Assembly: GCA_012932865.1 (NCBI GenBank)
Contig: SAXG01000002.1
Coordinates: forward strand, 2,604,001-2,668,000
Length of the DNA stretch: 64,000 nucleotides
Origin: Amylostereum areolatum
Lineage: Eukaryota > Basidiomycota > Agaricomycetes > Russulales > Stereaceae
Reading direction: 5' to 3'
In this document: positions 42,245 through 53,546 of the stretch, one piece after another
How the letters are laid out: the number at the start of each line of letters is the position of its first letter
Position numbering within the stretch: position 1 is the stretch's first letter
The notes under the pieces: generated by a model
The model's input: only the letters and a program-made list of their open reading frames with translations
What the model was told of the DNA's origin: nothing
Database searches by the model: none
Translations under genes and position numbers: made by a program

Positions 42245-45200
42245 ATGGCGCACAAACTAGGAGAACCATACTCTGGAAAGAACCCCATCCCGAAGATCAC
42301 CACCGGTCTGCGCGCCCTCGTCTCGCCTCAGAAGGCCACCGAGGCCAAGGCGGCGGAGATGCAGGGCGCGGCAGACGCGGATGTGGAGCAGGAGAACCAA
42401 GACCAGGAGAACAGGACGGACCAGATGCAGGAGGGACGGCGCGTGCGTGTGCGCGACCCAGTGACGGGCGACGATGTGTGGGTTCACAACGCCAAGGACT
42501 TCGTTGAGAAGGGGGAGAATATCCTCAAACTCGCCTTGCCGGAGCCAGGTTAGTCCTTTCAACATTCCGCCGCGATGTCCTCTTACGCGGACAATGGATA
42601 GACTGGGGTGAACACCATGACCACCTTCTCGCCCACGCCATCCAAACCGTCCGCTCCCTTGCCCTCACATACGCCGTGTCCGCCCTCGGCATGTGGATCC
42701 TACCACTGCCCCGGATTATCCGGTACACCCTCTGTCTAATACCTCCTCTGATCGCAACACCCACCTTCATCAATTTTCTGCGAAACGTTGCCAAAGACGA
42801 CGCGGACGCGCGCGCCTGGCACTCGGAGCGTATTCGCGGACTTCGTGCGGGGCGCGATGGCGACGGAGATGGTCAAGTCGAGGGAGAAGAGCGCATGCGA
42901 GAGAGCGCCGAGTGGGCCAATAACCTCCTGGCCGGCGTGTGGCCCATCATGAACCCCAGCCTGCTCGACTCGCTCGTGGACATGCTGGAGGACATCATGC
43001 AGGGGTCCATGCCTACATTCATTGTATGTCCGTTTTTCGCAGTTCGCCTTCCATCACTCACCGTGTACGCTATCACCTTCGCAGCACTCAGTCCGTATAT
43101 CCGACTTGGGTCTCGGAAATACGCCTCTACGCATCACCTCCGTGCGTGCGCTTCCAGACTCAGCACACGAGGATGCCCTTCGCACGCTCAGTGCAGAGGA
43201 CCGCGAACAACTCACCGGGGACCATGTCAACCTCGAAATATCCTTCGCGTATCGCGGCGTACCAAGTGGCGCGTCGGCTTCCAGCAAAGCCAAGAATGCA
43301 CAGTAAGTTGCATGTATGCATCTAGGTGTGCGTATATACGCTAATACGAATCTGATATAGCCTTGTTATCGACTTTTTCTCTGGGGTCAAGGAAGTTTGG
43401 GGGTTTAGTTTCCGTAAGCCCTACACATGCTACTGGTGATTTTTGTCTGACGCGATGTATAGCGGTTTGGGTTGAGCTGAAAGGCGTAGTAGGTACCGCT
43501 CGCGTGCGGATGCAACTTATTCCCGACCCTCCCTTGTAAGCTTTCTTCGACTTGTTTCCAGCCTCGGTTCCATTGACATGGCTTACAGCATCAAAACCAC
43601 CCTTATCACTTTGCTCGGCCTGCCTCATATTACACCCTCGGTAACCGCCCTGTCCCGTGTGCTACCCAACGTCATGAACCTGCCCGTTATTTCTGGCTTT
43701 ATTTCGTCCGCGCTTGACACCGCCGCGGCTGAATACGTCGCACCTAAGAGCCTCGTGCTTGACGTCCAGCGTCTGCTGGGCGGAAGTGATGTGCTAAAAG
43801 ATACCCAGGCACTTGGAGTGCTCATCATCCATATACATCGCGCGACAGGCATCAAGGCGATGGACAACGACGGCAGATCGGGTTCGTAGAACCTTTCCTA
43901 CTATTGACTGCCCCGTTACTAATAAGGTGCCATTGGGCCAGCAGACCCCTATGTGACGCTCACATACTCCCACTTGGGCAAGCCTCTATTCTCCACAAGG
44001 ATCATCAAGGGCGACCTGAACCCCGTGTTTGAAGAGACGGCGGTTTTGCTCATCGATCTGAATATTGTCAAGCTTCAAGAGAAGCTTAGTCTGCAGTTAT
44101 GGGACTCTGATCGGAGCAGTGCGGTATGTCATGGTGTCTTCCACCTGTCGTTGGGGTTTCTTAATATTGTTTGTTTGGTATCGTAGGACGATATGATGGG
44201 GTTCGCCGAGGTGAACATTATCGGTGGGTACTAGCTCGTCGGTTTATCAGAGGATACTCATGATTTGCAGACTTTATGCGAGACAAGAACAAAGCCCACC
44301 GTCGTGAAGCACACTTGACCTCACCCGACTCTCGGCGCCGTTCCGGCACCGTTGAGTACACCATCGGCTACTTTTCCAAGCTACCTCCAAATCCCTCGTC
44401 CAACCGCGATCCCGACGGTACACAACCAGCACGAGACCCTGGTCTCCCGGAAGATCTCCATGTGGACGACCCGGACTCACAGGAAAGCACCGCAATAAGA
44501 GAAATTGAAAAGGCGGTCCTACGATGCGCCCCCGACGATGAGTGGGTCAGCGGGCTCGTTGCGGTGCAGGTGCATGAACTGCGTGACTTGGGAGTCGGAA
44601 GAGGCGGGCGTGTTGGTGAGAAAGACGGGCGGGGACTCGGGGTTAAGGATAAGATGAAGGAAGAGCTGGGGATGGCTCACGAGGAGGGCGAAAAGGGGGA
44701 CGATGAGATTGGAGAGGAGGAGGCTGAAGGGCTCCCGTCCAGTTATTGTATGATGTGGGTTTTTCTCGCCGTACCACAACTTTACTCAGTGCTGATCATG
44801 ATGTTGGCTCTATAGATCTTTGAACGACGACCCGGTGTGTAAAGCTCAGGTTTATCCAAGGAGTAGATTCTGACCTGTAGATGTAATGTAGGTCTTCAAG
44901 ACGCGGGTGAAACCAATCACCAGCTCTCCCATCTTCAACGCGGGCGTGGAGCGGTTCGTGCGGGATTGGCGCACGGCGCACGTCACAGTCAAAGTCATGG
45001 ACTCCCGCATGCGCGAGAACGATGCTGTCCTTGGCATGGTATTCCTCAAGGTTGGCAATTCCATCTCCATGTCCTTCAGTAAGACTAACCTCTCGCGGTC
45101 ACAGCTGTCCGATCTATTTGTGAATGCATCACAGCTTACACGGGTGTACCACCTCGAGCAGGGTGTTGGGTTTGGACGTGTTCGCATATCAGTCCTTTTT

Positions 45201-46592
45201 CGTCCCGTCGCGGCAAAACTTCCACCTACACTTCGTGGTTTCGACACCGGTACGCTGCGCATCCGCGACGTACGCGTGTTCGACGCCCAGGTCGAGCTGG
45301 CCAAATGCGAGCTCCGTCTGAAAACCACCACGTCCTCCGCCGAGGACAAGGTCGCTCGGCGGCCCAAGGATGAAGGTCAAGACCTCCTATGGGAGCATGA
45401 CGGCGACACAGAAATACCTGTGCGTCAGCGCTACGCTGCTGCACTCGTCATCGCATTCAAGGCCACCGGCCTGCACCGCGGCAAGCACGCCATGTCAGTT
45501 CTGTGGCTACGCGATATCGCCGACGATACAGTGGGCACACTGAGCCTTCCCCTCTGGACGGTCGAAGACGGCGATTTCTCGCGGCTGAAGCAGAACTACG
45601 TGCCGATGAACGGAAGCCTCGACGCTTGGGACTCAGACAAGGAGAAGCTGCGCAGGGTGGGCACGGTGGAGATCGGGCTAGAGTTCGTCCCTGGTGCGGG
45701 CGCGCGGCACCTTCAGGCCTTTGGAAAACAGGACAACGCAGGGAAGATGGGGGAGGAAGTCGAGAACCTGGAGCATGCCGGAAAACGTGATGGTGTTGGC
45801 AGGGTGGACTCAGCTTCAACTTCGCATACAGACAACACTGCGACGCAGTCCGAGGTCAGCCCGATGCAAGCTCAATCCACAACGGCGACCGCTGGGCACG
45901 AGGCTTGGCGCCACAGCCAGTCGATGGTTGCGTCTCCCGCAGGGATACAGAGTGATGCGAGCCTGCCCATGTCCAGTAGGTCTCCCACATCCGCCGGCAC
46001 ACACTCGAGCCAGCCCTTTTCAACCGTTGCTACGGCAGGCCATGGAACGACCGGTCGGAACACGGGCTCGAGCCAGCCGACGACGCGGACGACGCAATCG
46101 ACGCAATTGTCCACGGTCGCAACGGCGGGACACGGTTCTGCGGACGACGTTCGGCCGCCTCTTCCGGAGTCGTATAGTTCCACGGGGGGTACGACGGGCC
46201 ACGAGGACGGTGAGGGGGCCGAAAACGCCATCGGAAACACGATCGTGCCTCAGGACGAAACAGAAACGCAGCAACCGGACGGGATGTCGGAGGCCTCGAG
46301 TGGAAGCTGGGTCGACGGCGAGTTCGACGGTGCCGACGATGGCGAAGGCCACCGGGGTTCGGGCTCAAGTTCGGGCGAGGAGGGTGGGGAGGGCAAGACA
46401 GGCCCGCTCGGAAAGCTGAAGGCGTGGAAGCATAACCAGCGGGAGCTCGGGCGGGAGCATCGGGGGATGATGCAGGCCAAGCCGGTGCGGACGGCGGTGT
46501 GGATGAAAGATAACGTGAAGCAGGGCGTGCATTCTGTCAAGGATCGGTTCGCGATGGAGGCGAGACAGCCAGATGTCGAGACCGAGGTGTAA
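42245..46592 (+). CDS. SMP- and C2-domain protein, tricalbin / Mug190-like
   Basis: ATG 42245 (MAHKLGEPYSGKNPIP). A pair of hydrophobic segments (SALGMWILPLPRIIRYTLCL, PPLIATPTFINFL) may form an ER hairpin. The SMP lipid-transfer domain follows (SAEWANNLLAGVWPIMNPSL, VDMLEDIMQGSMPTF, SDLGLGNTPLRITSVRAL). Two C2 domains come next: one near 43800-44210 (LGVLIIHIHRATGIKAMDND, ADPYVTLTYS with Ca-binding-type aspartates, NPVFEETAVLLI), and a second near 44540-45070. A further C2-like segment follows, then a Ser/Thr/Gly-rich tail and a basic end (AWKHNQRELGREHRG). Proteins of this family tether ER to plasma membrane and move lipids; S. pombe Mug190 is meiotically up-regulated. Many short introns lie in 42550-44890, and the rest (44907-46592) is one long exon. 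The family call is firm; exon edges are approximate. Confidence 0.87.
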
Positions 46593-47028
46593 GTTGCTTG
46601 TCAGTGCTGGACTTTGGATTGCGGGCTCGTCGGAATTGCGAACTGTGTTGTGGCTCACTGTATACTTACCCTCTGCGCTATGTACTATGCTCGGCCAGTG
46701 TTATTCTCCACTGTATCTCTATTGCTCAGCGCATACCTGTTGTCGTGGATGCTGTTCTATGGTTTCTCTATCTTGGACTCTGGAGTCATAAATCTCGGGA
46801 TATGCCGTCAACGCGGCAGCCGATGCTTTGTAGCGTTTTCTCACTGCCAACTGGTACTTACATACGACAGCCTACCAGCTGTAGAGGGAACTTCATCGAT
46901 CGTCGCCCATTCCAGTCCAGGGAAACACTCGGTGTGAGCATACCCCACGATCTGCGTGATTGGACTGTAAACTAAGTCAGAGCATTGGTTTGACCCAGCT
47001 GGCTGCTGCAGGCTCCCGCTCCCTGGCG
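46593..47028. other. intergenic; nothing recognised
   Basis: Contains only short open frames. It should hold the terminator region of the SMP-C2 gene and the promoter of the small gene that follows. Confidence 0.4.
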
Positions 47029-47538
47029 ATGTCTCAGAAATTCAAGTCCGTCCCTGTGGAGGCGGATGCCCTTTACATCTGCACCATGCCCCTGCTCGCA
47101 GGGAGCTTCCACTGGTCTTTCCTCCACGTCGACCCCACCGGCGCATGCACGCGCCATCATTGGGCCGCCGTGACGCTGGACGTTCGCGGTCGCGAGGCTT
47201 ACGTCGAGCAGGCGCTGCCGAACGGACTATCGAGCGCCCCGACCGCCCAGATCCTGGGCTGCTTCAAAATCGCCGACCTCGCGCCCCCCGAGATCGGAGA
47301 CTTCAGGGCGGCCTGCCGGGCGATCTTCACGAAGAGCTTTCCCACCGCCGACGAGAATCGCAAGCACGCGATCACTTGCAGGACGTGGATGATGAAGATC
47401 GTCGCCGCGCTCCTCTCGCCCGAGCGTGCTGAGCAAATCGAAAAGGACGTGATCGCGCGTAGTCGGGCGTTCGAGAGCGATTACCTCTCGGCATTCATGG
47501 CGGGAAGGCGCTACGAATGCGTGGTTCAAGACGTGTAA
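47029..47538 (+). CDS. small intronless protein, 169 aa, agaricomycete family of unknown function
   Basis: ATG 47029 to TAA 47538. The protein starts MSQKFKSVPVEADALYICTM, then FHWSFLHVDPTG and HHWAAVTLD, and ends with a helical part (CRTWMMKIVAALLSPERAEQ). The frame stays open to 46960, but no earlier ATG is in frame. The FHW...HHW pattern with a later C-R-T-W resembles small uncharacterised proteins found as multigene families in mushrooms. No signal peptide or membrane helix is visible, and no intron is needed. Function is unknown. Confidence 0.72.
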   Translation: MSQKFKSVPVEADALYICTMPLLAGSFHWSFLHVDPTGACTRHHWAAVTLDVRGREAYVEQALPNGLSSAPTAQILGCFKIADLAPPEIGDFRAACRAIFTKSFPTADENRKHAITCRTWMMKIVAALLSPERAEQIEKDVIARSRAFESDYLSAFMAGRRYECVVQDV

Positions 47539-47787
47539 AGTACGATTCAAGTTCTCAGGCTTGGGCGAGGTCAAGGCGAGGTCTCCCGGGAAACGCCACT
47601 CCTGGTCCCTTGATTTTACTGCCAGCATTCCTTCTTACTTAGTATGTACATCAACACCATGTAAGTATCTTAGCGACGTGCTCTGCTCTTCGAAGCATCG
47701 ATCGGGCATTTTGGTCATTTCCACAAATCGTCACCAAACCGGCGCACAGCTCCAATGTCTACCACGCCGTGACAGGGTCGGGGATCT
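47539..47787. other. short intergenic region between convergent genes
   Basis: The small plus-strand gene and the CBM1 gene converge here; no feature is visible beyond possible terminators. Confidence 0.4.
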
Positions 47788-48673
47788 TCACGAGGTCGGG
47801 TAGGGGCCAGTGTAAGCGTGGATGGTCTCGTCGGCGCATCCTGCCGGCGTTTCGTAGTCGTAGGGGCCCAGGTTGATGTAAATGAGCTTGTTGCCGGCCG
47901 CGTCGGGACATACGAGCCAGGCCTGTGCCGTCGTCCGCCATCAGCCTTCGTTTGCAGCACGGTCGTTTGGAAGGGAAAGGGACCCAACTTACGTTCAAGG
48001 CCGGCCTGTCGATGGTGGGGATCGACCACTCGACCGTGTCCCCGCTCCACACGAACGTGCCCTCGGTCGCGGGCGTCTCGGACCACGAAATCCCCAGCTT
48101 CATCACGGTGCTGTTCGCGCGGTCCTCGACGATCGCGTACAGCGGCGTGGACGCGCTCAGGTTCGCGTACTGGATCAGCTGGCCGTCCTGGATGACGAAC
48201 TGGGCGGCGTCGACGGGGTCGCCCAGGACGGCGGTGGAGACGGCGTTGGGCACCTCGCTTCGGAGGTATTGGTGGAAGTTGGGGTCTTCCTAGAGATGGG
48301 GTCGCGGGTGAATCGGTGGGGGAGGATGGACGCGGGACGTACGACGGCACGAATGAAGGACCAGCCGGAGACGAGGGTTGGGGTAGGACCCGTTGCGACT
48401 CCGGTTGAGGTAGGAGTCCCGCTGCCGCCCGTGGAGGAGGGTGCGGCCGCGCCAGGGAGGCATTGGGAGTAGTAGTCGCTCGAGTATGTGCAGGTCCAGC
48501 CACTGGGGCAGGTAGTCGCGCCTGTCCATCCTATTCCGGCACACTAGGGTGGGGGCAGTGAGTTACAGAGACTGAGCACGGGCGACAGTGCTAACCTGGC
48601 CATACTGCGGAGCGGTCGTTTGGGCGAGCACGGAGCTAGAAAAGAGGACGAGAAGTGTGAGGGAGAGGTTCAT
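47788..48673 (-). CDS. secreted protein with N-terminal CBM1 cellulose-binding module
   Basis: ATG 48673 encodes a signal peptide ([16 protein letters not shown]) followed by QTTAPQYGQ. An intron (about 48547-48597) joins it to [16 protein letters not shown] and [15 protein letters not shown], which completes a fungal CBM1 with its cysteines and aromatic binding face. A Ser/Thr/Pro linker follows, then an unassigned domain ([51 protein letters not shown]). After an intron (about 47908-47990) the end reads [20 protein letters not shown]. No catalytic motif is recognised, so the second domain may be a binding or uncharacterised module. It is probably secreted and targeted to plant cell wall. 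One exon edge in the linker (48250-48330) is uncertain. Confidence 0.78.
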
Positions 48674-49066
48674 CGGAGCTGAGGAAGCTTGTGAGGGGGG
48701 CTTGAACGGAACCCATGAGGTCAAGCCCCGAGGACGATTTATAACGTCAAGCGCGAGGTTTCAGGCATCGGTGCTGCCACCGAGCAAAGGGCTATACTTC
48801 GGAGGCTGGAGGGTCGGCGAATTAGACAGAGTAAGTACGGCGTCGACGGGCTATCCTCGGGCGGTCAGCGGACGTGTTACAGCGAGACGCTAGACACCGG
48901 AGGGGAGGAGGAGAACGGCGCAGGGAGTAACTAGATAATTTTCTTCGGGTTAAGGACGGTCGTGGGGGGATTTGGGGCGGCCATCGCTATAACTTAGATC
49001 AGATTACACAGATGGCGGATACAGTTTACGACGAGTCAATAGTATACACATAGGGATTAGGAAGCT
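48674..49066. other. intergenic; nothing recognised
   Basis: Upstream of the CBM1 gene; no clear core promoter motif or gene. Confidence 0.4.
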
Positions 49067-49948
49067 CTACTGAACGGTTGCATTCGCGCTTGTGTCACCT
49101 ACACATCGAGAGCGTGAGTGAGAATACGACGGAGAGCTCGACGAGATACGCACCCTCTTCCACTGCGGTGTCACTGTGCTCTAGCTTGGTGAACGCAGAA
49201 GCTTCCGAGCCCGAAGTGCCATGATCATCCGTATCGGGGGATGGCTGAGATCTGCTGAATGTGTTCTTGGTCTCTTCTGCCCAGACGGAGACGCCGGCGC
49301 GGCCTGAAGCGCGGACGAGGCTGTAGAGCCGCACGGAGAGATACAGGCCGACGATCACGAAGGTGAGGAAGGCGGAGAGGAAGAAGACCACCGTGAGGAT
49401 GGCGAGCAAGACGCCCGCTGGATAGATCGTCAGCCATAGCGTCGGGTCCCGCCAAGGAAGACGGCCGCACCTGCTAGCATGAACACCACCGCGTACGCCA
49501 CCAGAGCGAAGAAGATCCCGACGGCCAACGTTGTTGCCATTGTGGCAAACAGTAAGGTCCTACGAAAGCGAAAGCTTCGTGTACCATCTGAAACGGACGG
49601 AGAAGGAGACGTGCTCACACGAACGAGACCGCGGGGACGATGCTGAGGGCGGCGAATATGGAAACGAAGGTCTAAACGTTCGAGGTCAGCAAGACAGCCA
49701 CAGACAGACAGCCTGACGACGACGCACGGTGGATATCGGGTATTTGACGAACATCGCCGTGAACAGGATGAAGAACGGCCGTGCATAGTTCTCCTCCACC
49801 CTGATGCGCCGTTAACCAGCCTCGAACGCGTGAACGACTGATGAATACAACTGGATACGCACCGGCCAAAGACATAACGAACGCGGTTCGCCGTCTTTTC
49901 GAAGTAAGGCTCGAGATTTGCCTGCGTGTCGTCGGTGACCGAGCCCAT
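49067..49948 (-). CDS. membrane protein with four closely spaced hydrophobic segments
   Basis: From ATG 49948 (MGSVTDDTQANLEPYFEKTA), small exons joined in phase give RVRYVFGRVEENYARPFFIL, then TFVSIFAALSIVPAVSF, TLLFATMATTLAVGIFFALV, AYAVVFMLA and VLLAILTVVFFLSAFLTFVI. The soluble tail is YSLVRASGRAGVSVWAEETK plus a Ser/Thr-rich acidic end. The last exon after a 3' intron gives DTSANATVQ and stops at 49067. Hydrophobic stretches packed in pairs are reminiscent of ER hairpin proteins such as lipid-droplet assembly (promethin-like) factors, but no diagnostic motif was seen. An acidic poly-Asp stretch upstream of the ATG is in frame, so an upstream exon may exist. Confidence 0.6.
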
Positions 49949-50149
49949 GTTAGGTTCTCCGTCGTCGTCGTCGTCGTCGGGGTGAGAAACGCGCTCCTCG
50001 TCCTCGACGTCCTTGCAATGACGTGGAATCACATGACCGAGTTAGCCGATTTCTGAATTCCGACTCTCTTCTTTCAGTTCTGCTCTCATTTGCGACCGCC
50101 TCCGTCCCCTCCCTCGCGGACCGGCCGACGCGCCCAACGTCTTTACGCC

Positions 50150-52283
50150 ATGTCGAGCAAGAAGGCGGGCTCATCGTCCTTGTCGGGAAGGAAAGCTAAC
50201 GCGCTAGAGACCAAGATCCATCGCGCCGTCCTCCAAGCAGGCAGAGTACGCTTTCCCCCTTCTACTTCTACCCGTCCCACGCACAGAGCGCTCACCCGTC
50301 GTCCCCTCTACTTTTTTTCTAGTCCCTGTCACAAAAAGAGATCGACGCGATTGCTCCAGATGCCAGCGCACGCATCTCGGCGATCAACTTCCTGTCGGGC
50401 GCGGTAGGCGAACGAAACGAACGCTATTGCGGCGGACGAAGGGCTCATTTTGCGTTTTGTGCTTTTTTTTTTGTAGGGACTGCTGAGGGTGCGGCAAGAC
50501 TCGACGGGGCTCTCGTATAGAGCGGTCTCGAAGGAGGAGTTCGACATGTGCGTTGCAGGTTCTCTGTGCGGTCGATATGTGGCTAACGTCCGCGTAGCAA
50601 GAAGGGCCTCTCGGACGAGGAAAACATGGTGCTGAGCCACATCCAGTCCTCCGGAAACCAAGGTACGTTCGCTTCCCCGCCCCACCACTTCCCCCCCAGA
50701 TGACCTACATCCCAATCTCGACTAGGGATCTGGACGAAGCATCTCAAGGCGAAAACCGAACTCCACCAAACCGTCCTCGACCGATGCCTGAAATCCCTCG
50801 TGCAGAAACAACTGATCAAGTCCGTCAAGGGCGTCAAGGTCGGTCCCGTCTTTCCCCCCCGACATTGGTATCGTTAACACGGGCTGCGCTACAGTATCCG
50901 ACGCGTAAAATCTTCATGATGGCCCACCTGGAACCCTCCGTCGAGCTCACCGGCGGCCCGTGGTACACCGACAACGAACTGGACACCGAATTCATCAAAC
51001 TGCTCTGCAGCGCCTGCCTGCGCTTTATTCGCGACAGGGTACGCCCTTCTCCCCTCCTCCTCCTCCTCTCGCGTCGCTCAGCTCACCCCCGCCGCAGACC
51101 TTCCCCAAACAAAAACCGGAGGAGGACGCGCCGGCGGCGTCGCAGCCGCTGTACCCGATCTCCGGCGCGCCGTCCTACCCGAACACGCAACAGGTCCTCA
51201 ACTTCCTCGGGAAGAGCAAGATCACGGAGACGCAGTTCAACGACGAGCACGTCGAGATGCTGCTCAACGTCCTCGTCCTCGACGGCGAGGTCGAGAGGGT
51301 GCGCTTTTCTTCCCGCCACACTTCACCGACACGTTCTAACCCCTCTCACCGGACAGCTACCCGCGTTCGGCGCGGCCATGTGGGGCGCAGGCGACGACGA
51401 CGCGAACGCAGCCTCCTCCGGCTCGGACTCGGACTCGGACTCAGGCTCAGACTCGGACTCGGACTCGGACTCTGACGGCGGGCGGAAGAAAAGCAAAAAA
51501 CGCAAGAGATCGGCCAAGGCGTCGTCGTCGTCGAGCAAGAAGAAGCGAAAGCGCGAGGACGGCGAGGGCGCGTCGGACGACTCGGACGACGGGGGCAAGT
51601 GGAAAAGCAAGAGCGGCAAGGGGAAGAAGCGCAAGCGGGAGGACAGCGCCGACGAGGACGGCGGCGCAGGCGCAAGTGCGAGCGAGGACGAGCGGAAGAA
51701 GAGGCGGAGGGTCGAGGCGAGCAGCGACGGCTCCGCCTCGGACTCGGATACGGACGGCGCCAAACGCAAATCGAAATCCAAACGGTCCAAGTCCAAGTCC
51801 AAGTCCAAGTCCAAGTCCAAGTCGAAATCCTCCAAAAAGGCCCGCTCGGATTCGGATTCGGACTCGGACAGCAGCGGCGACTCTGAATCGGACTCGGACT
51901 CAGACTCGGACTCGGACGCAGGCTCCAAACGCTCACGTTCTCGCTCCAAATCCAAGTCCAAGTCCAAGTCCAAGTCCAAGTCAAAATCCAAATCCAAGGC
52001 CAAGTCCAAGGCCTCCCGCTCCAAGTCCAAATCGAAGAAATCGCGCGCGCGCTCGTCCTCGCCCGGCGGCGGCGGCGGCGCGGGCGCGTTCGACGAGCTG
52101 TTCTCGGGCGGCGCGCACGTCTACCGCGCGGTGCGGCAGGAGCGCGTGGCGCTGGGGTGGTCGCAGGCGCCGTGCGGCGGGTGTCCCGTGTTTGATTTCT
52201 GCAGGGACGGGGGGCCTGTGGGCCCGGGGGGGTGCGAGTATTTCGGGGAGTGGTTGGCCAAGGGCGTCGTCGCGGAGGAGTGA
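50150..52283 (+). CDS. RPC34: DNA-directed RNA polymerase III subunit C34 (RPC6/POLR3F-like) with large low-complexity insert
   Basis: ATG 50150. Short exons give the tandem winged helices (ETKIHRAVLQAGR; SLSQKEIDAIAP; ISAINFLSGAGLLRV; SYRAVSKEEF; LSDEENMVLSHIQSSGNQGI; WTKHLKAKTELHQTVLDRCL; SLVQKQLIKSVKGVK; RKIFMMAHLEPSVELTGGPW; ELDTEFIKLLCSACLRFI; YPNTQQVLNFLGKSKIT). The C-terminal Fe-S-type cysteine cluster is CGGCPVFDFC, then CEYFGEW. C34 opens promoter DNA with TFIIIB. Between the last helix (about 51305) and the cluster, roughly 240 residues of SD, K/R and KS repeats are inserted; the human and yeast proteins have nothing comparable there. The frame is maintained through the insert. Confidence 0.92.
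51419..52043 (+). repeat. SD/KS low-complexity coding repeat inside RPC34
   Basis: Tandem GACTCG/GACTCA hexamers (Ser-Asp) and TCCAAG/TCCAAA hexamers (Ser-Lys) alternate with Lys/Arg-Glu-Asp stretches. The hexamer units are strongly repetitive at DNA level, so length is likely polymorphic. Confidence 0.9.
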
Positions 52284-52623
52284 TACCATAAGTATCAGTT
52301 GTACTGTACTTTGACTCGGACCGTTAATCGTGGGTCGTTCGCGCCCGGTTTACGATCTTGCTCGACTTGCCGCGATGCTGCGAATATGGAGCAGGCCTTA
52401 TGGGGCATACGCACTCGCTCTCCTTCCTGGACGCTCGGAGGAACGCATTCACAGTACTTGACCGAGCGATGTGAAGTTGGCTGTTACACGCAAAACGACC
52501 GTACTACACAGTCCTAAGTACACAGATGCTTGGCTATTACTTACACCCGCCCTGTACGCTCTCGATCAGCATCCCCCGGCCCTCCCCCGCACAACCACGA
52601 CCACGATCTCGCCATCGCTAGCC
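52284..52623. other. intergenic between convergent RPC34 and SUZ genes
   Basis: No gene is recognised; 3' regions of both genes. A pyrimidine-rich C-tract begins near 52600. Confidence 0.4.
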
Positions 52624-53500
52624 CTACCCGCGTCCCCCCCCCCGCCCGCGCTTCCCGAACCCCCTCACACCGCCCCCCTCCCCCTCCCCCTCCGGACCCC
52701 TCGGCATCCGCACCACACCCGCCTTCTCCCTCTCCCTCTCCCTCTCCCTCGCCCCCTCCTTATCCACCCCCCTCTCCCCCTGCCCCTCCTTGTCCACCTC
52801 CTTGTCCACCTCCTTCCCCTCGCCCCTCCCCGCGAATATCCGCTCCCGCGCAGCCTGGTACCGCGCCTCGCGCGCCGCGTACGATTCCCCCGCGCCCGCG
52901 CCCGCGCCGGACGGGGTCGATGCGGACGATGCAGAGGAGGCGGAGGCGGAGGCGGACGGGGGGCGCGCGCCGTTTGAGGATCTGGATCGGGGTGTGGAAT
53001 GCGGCGGGGGGGACGGGGACGGTGGTGGGGCCGGGGGCGAGGATGAGCTGGGGCATGGGCGCGCGGGCGTTCCTGTGGGGGTACGGATCGGGGTGAGCGG
53101 GTGTTGTGGATGGGGTGGGATGGGATGGGAAGGGAAGGGAGAGGGACAAAGGGAGGGGATGGGAGAGGGACAAAGGGAGGGGAAGGACGCACGCGTGTTC
53201 CCAGATCTGCCGACTGTCCTGCGCCTCGCCCTCGTCCGCGCCCTCGTCGTCTTCGTCGTCCCAGGCGTCGCGCGGGCGCGCGGGCGCGCGGGGCGCGGGT
53301 TTCCAGTGAGCGTGCGAGTGCGAGGGAGAGTGCGTGTGCGTGCTGGAGCCCTGTGCGCGGTGGCACAGACGTCGGTTAGATGTGTGGAGAGAAGCGGAGG
53401 GCGGATGTGGATGTGGATGTGGATATGGATTTGGGAAAGGGGGACGTACGGGGATGGGGGCGTCCCATGGGTCGGCAGTGGACGCTGTGGCGACGTTCAT
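52624..53500 (-). CDS. SUZ-domain protein (RNA-binding adaptor, SZRD1-like)
   Basis: ATG 53500 (MNVATASTADPWDAPIP) opens exon 1, with a His/Pro-rich stretch and acidic RDAWDDEDDEG leading to RQIWEHA. An intron of about 125 nt (53066-53190, CCCACAG acceptor) joins in phase to NARAPMPQLILAP, then FHTPIQILKR. The SUZ core follows in the next frame: ESYAAREARYQAARERIFAG, then repetitive Glu/Lys/Gly sequence to TAG at 52624. SUZ segments bind RNA. The shift between ILKR (near 52975) and the SUZ core sits at a C-run (GCGCCCCCCG), so it is either a one-base sequence error, a real frameshift or an unseen micro-intron. Family assignment rests on QIWE...PMP, ILKR and AREARYQAARERIF. Confidence 0.65.
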
Positions 53501-53507
53501 CGTATTC

Positions 53508-53546
53508 GGTGGTGGTGGTGGTGGTGGTGGTGGTGGTGGTGGTGGT
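53508..53546. repeat. (GGT)13 microsatellite
   Basis: Thirteen uninterrupted GGT units immediately upstream of the SUZ gene start codon, probably in its 5' UTR on the minus strand (as CCA repeats). Confidence 0.9.

Noticed and set aside
51323..52030. Minus-strand long frames opposite the RPC34 repeat
   Set aside because: Shadow translations of the SD/KS hexamer repeats (poly-DLDL, TWTWTW) without independent support.
53508..53546. Polyproline coding in the SUZ gene N-terminus
   Set aside because: The repeat would encode poly-Pro only if translation began upstream of ATG 53500; no upstream ATG with a convincing context was chosen, so it is listed as a 5' UTR microsatellite.
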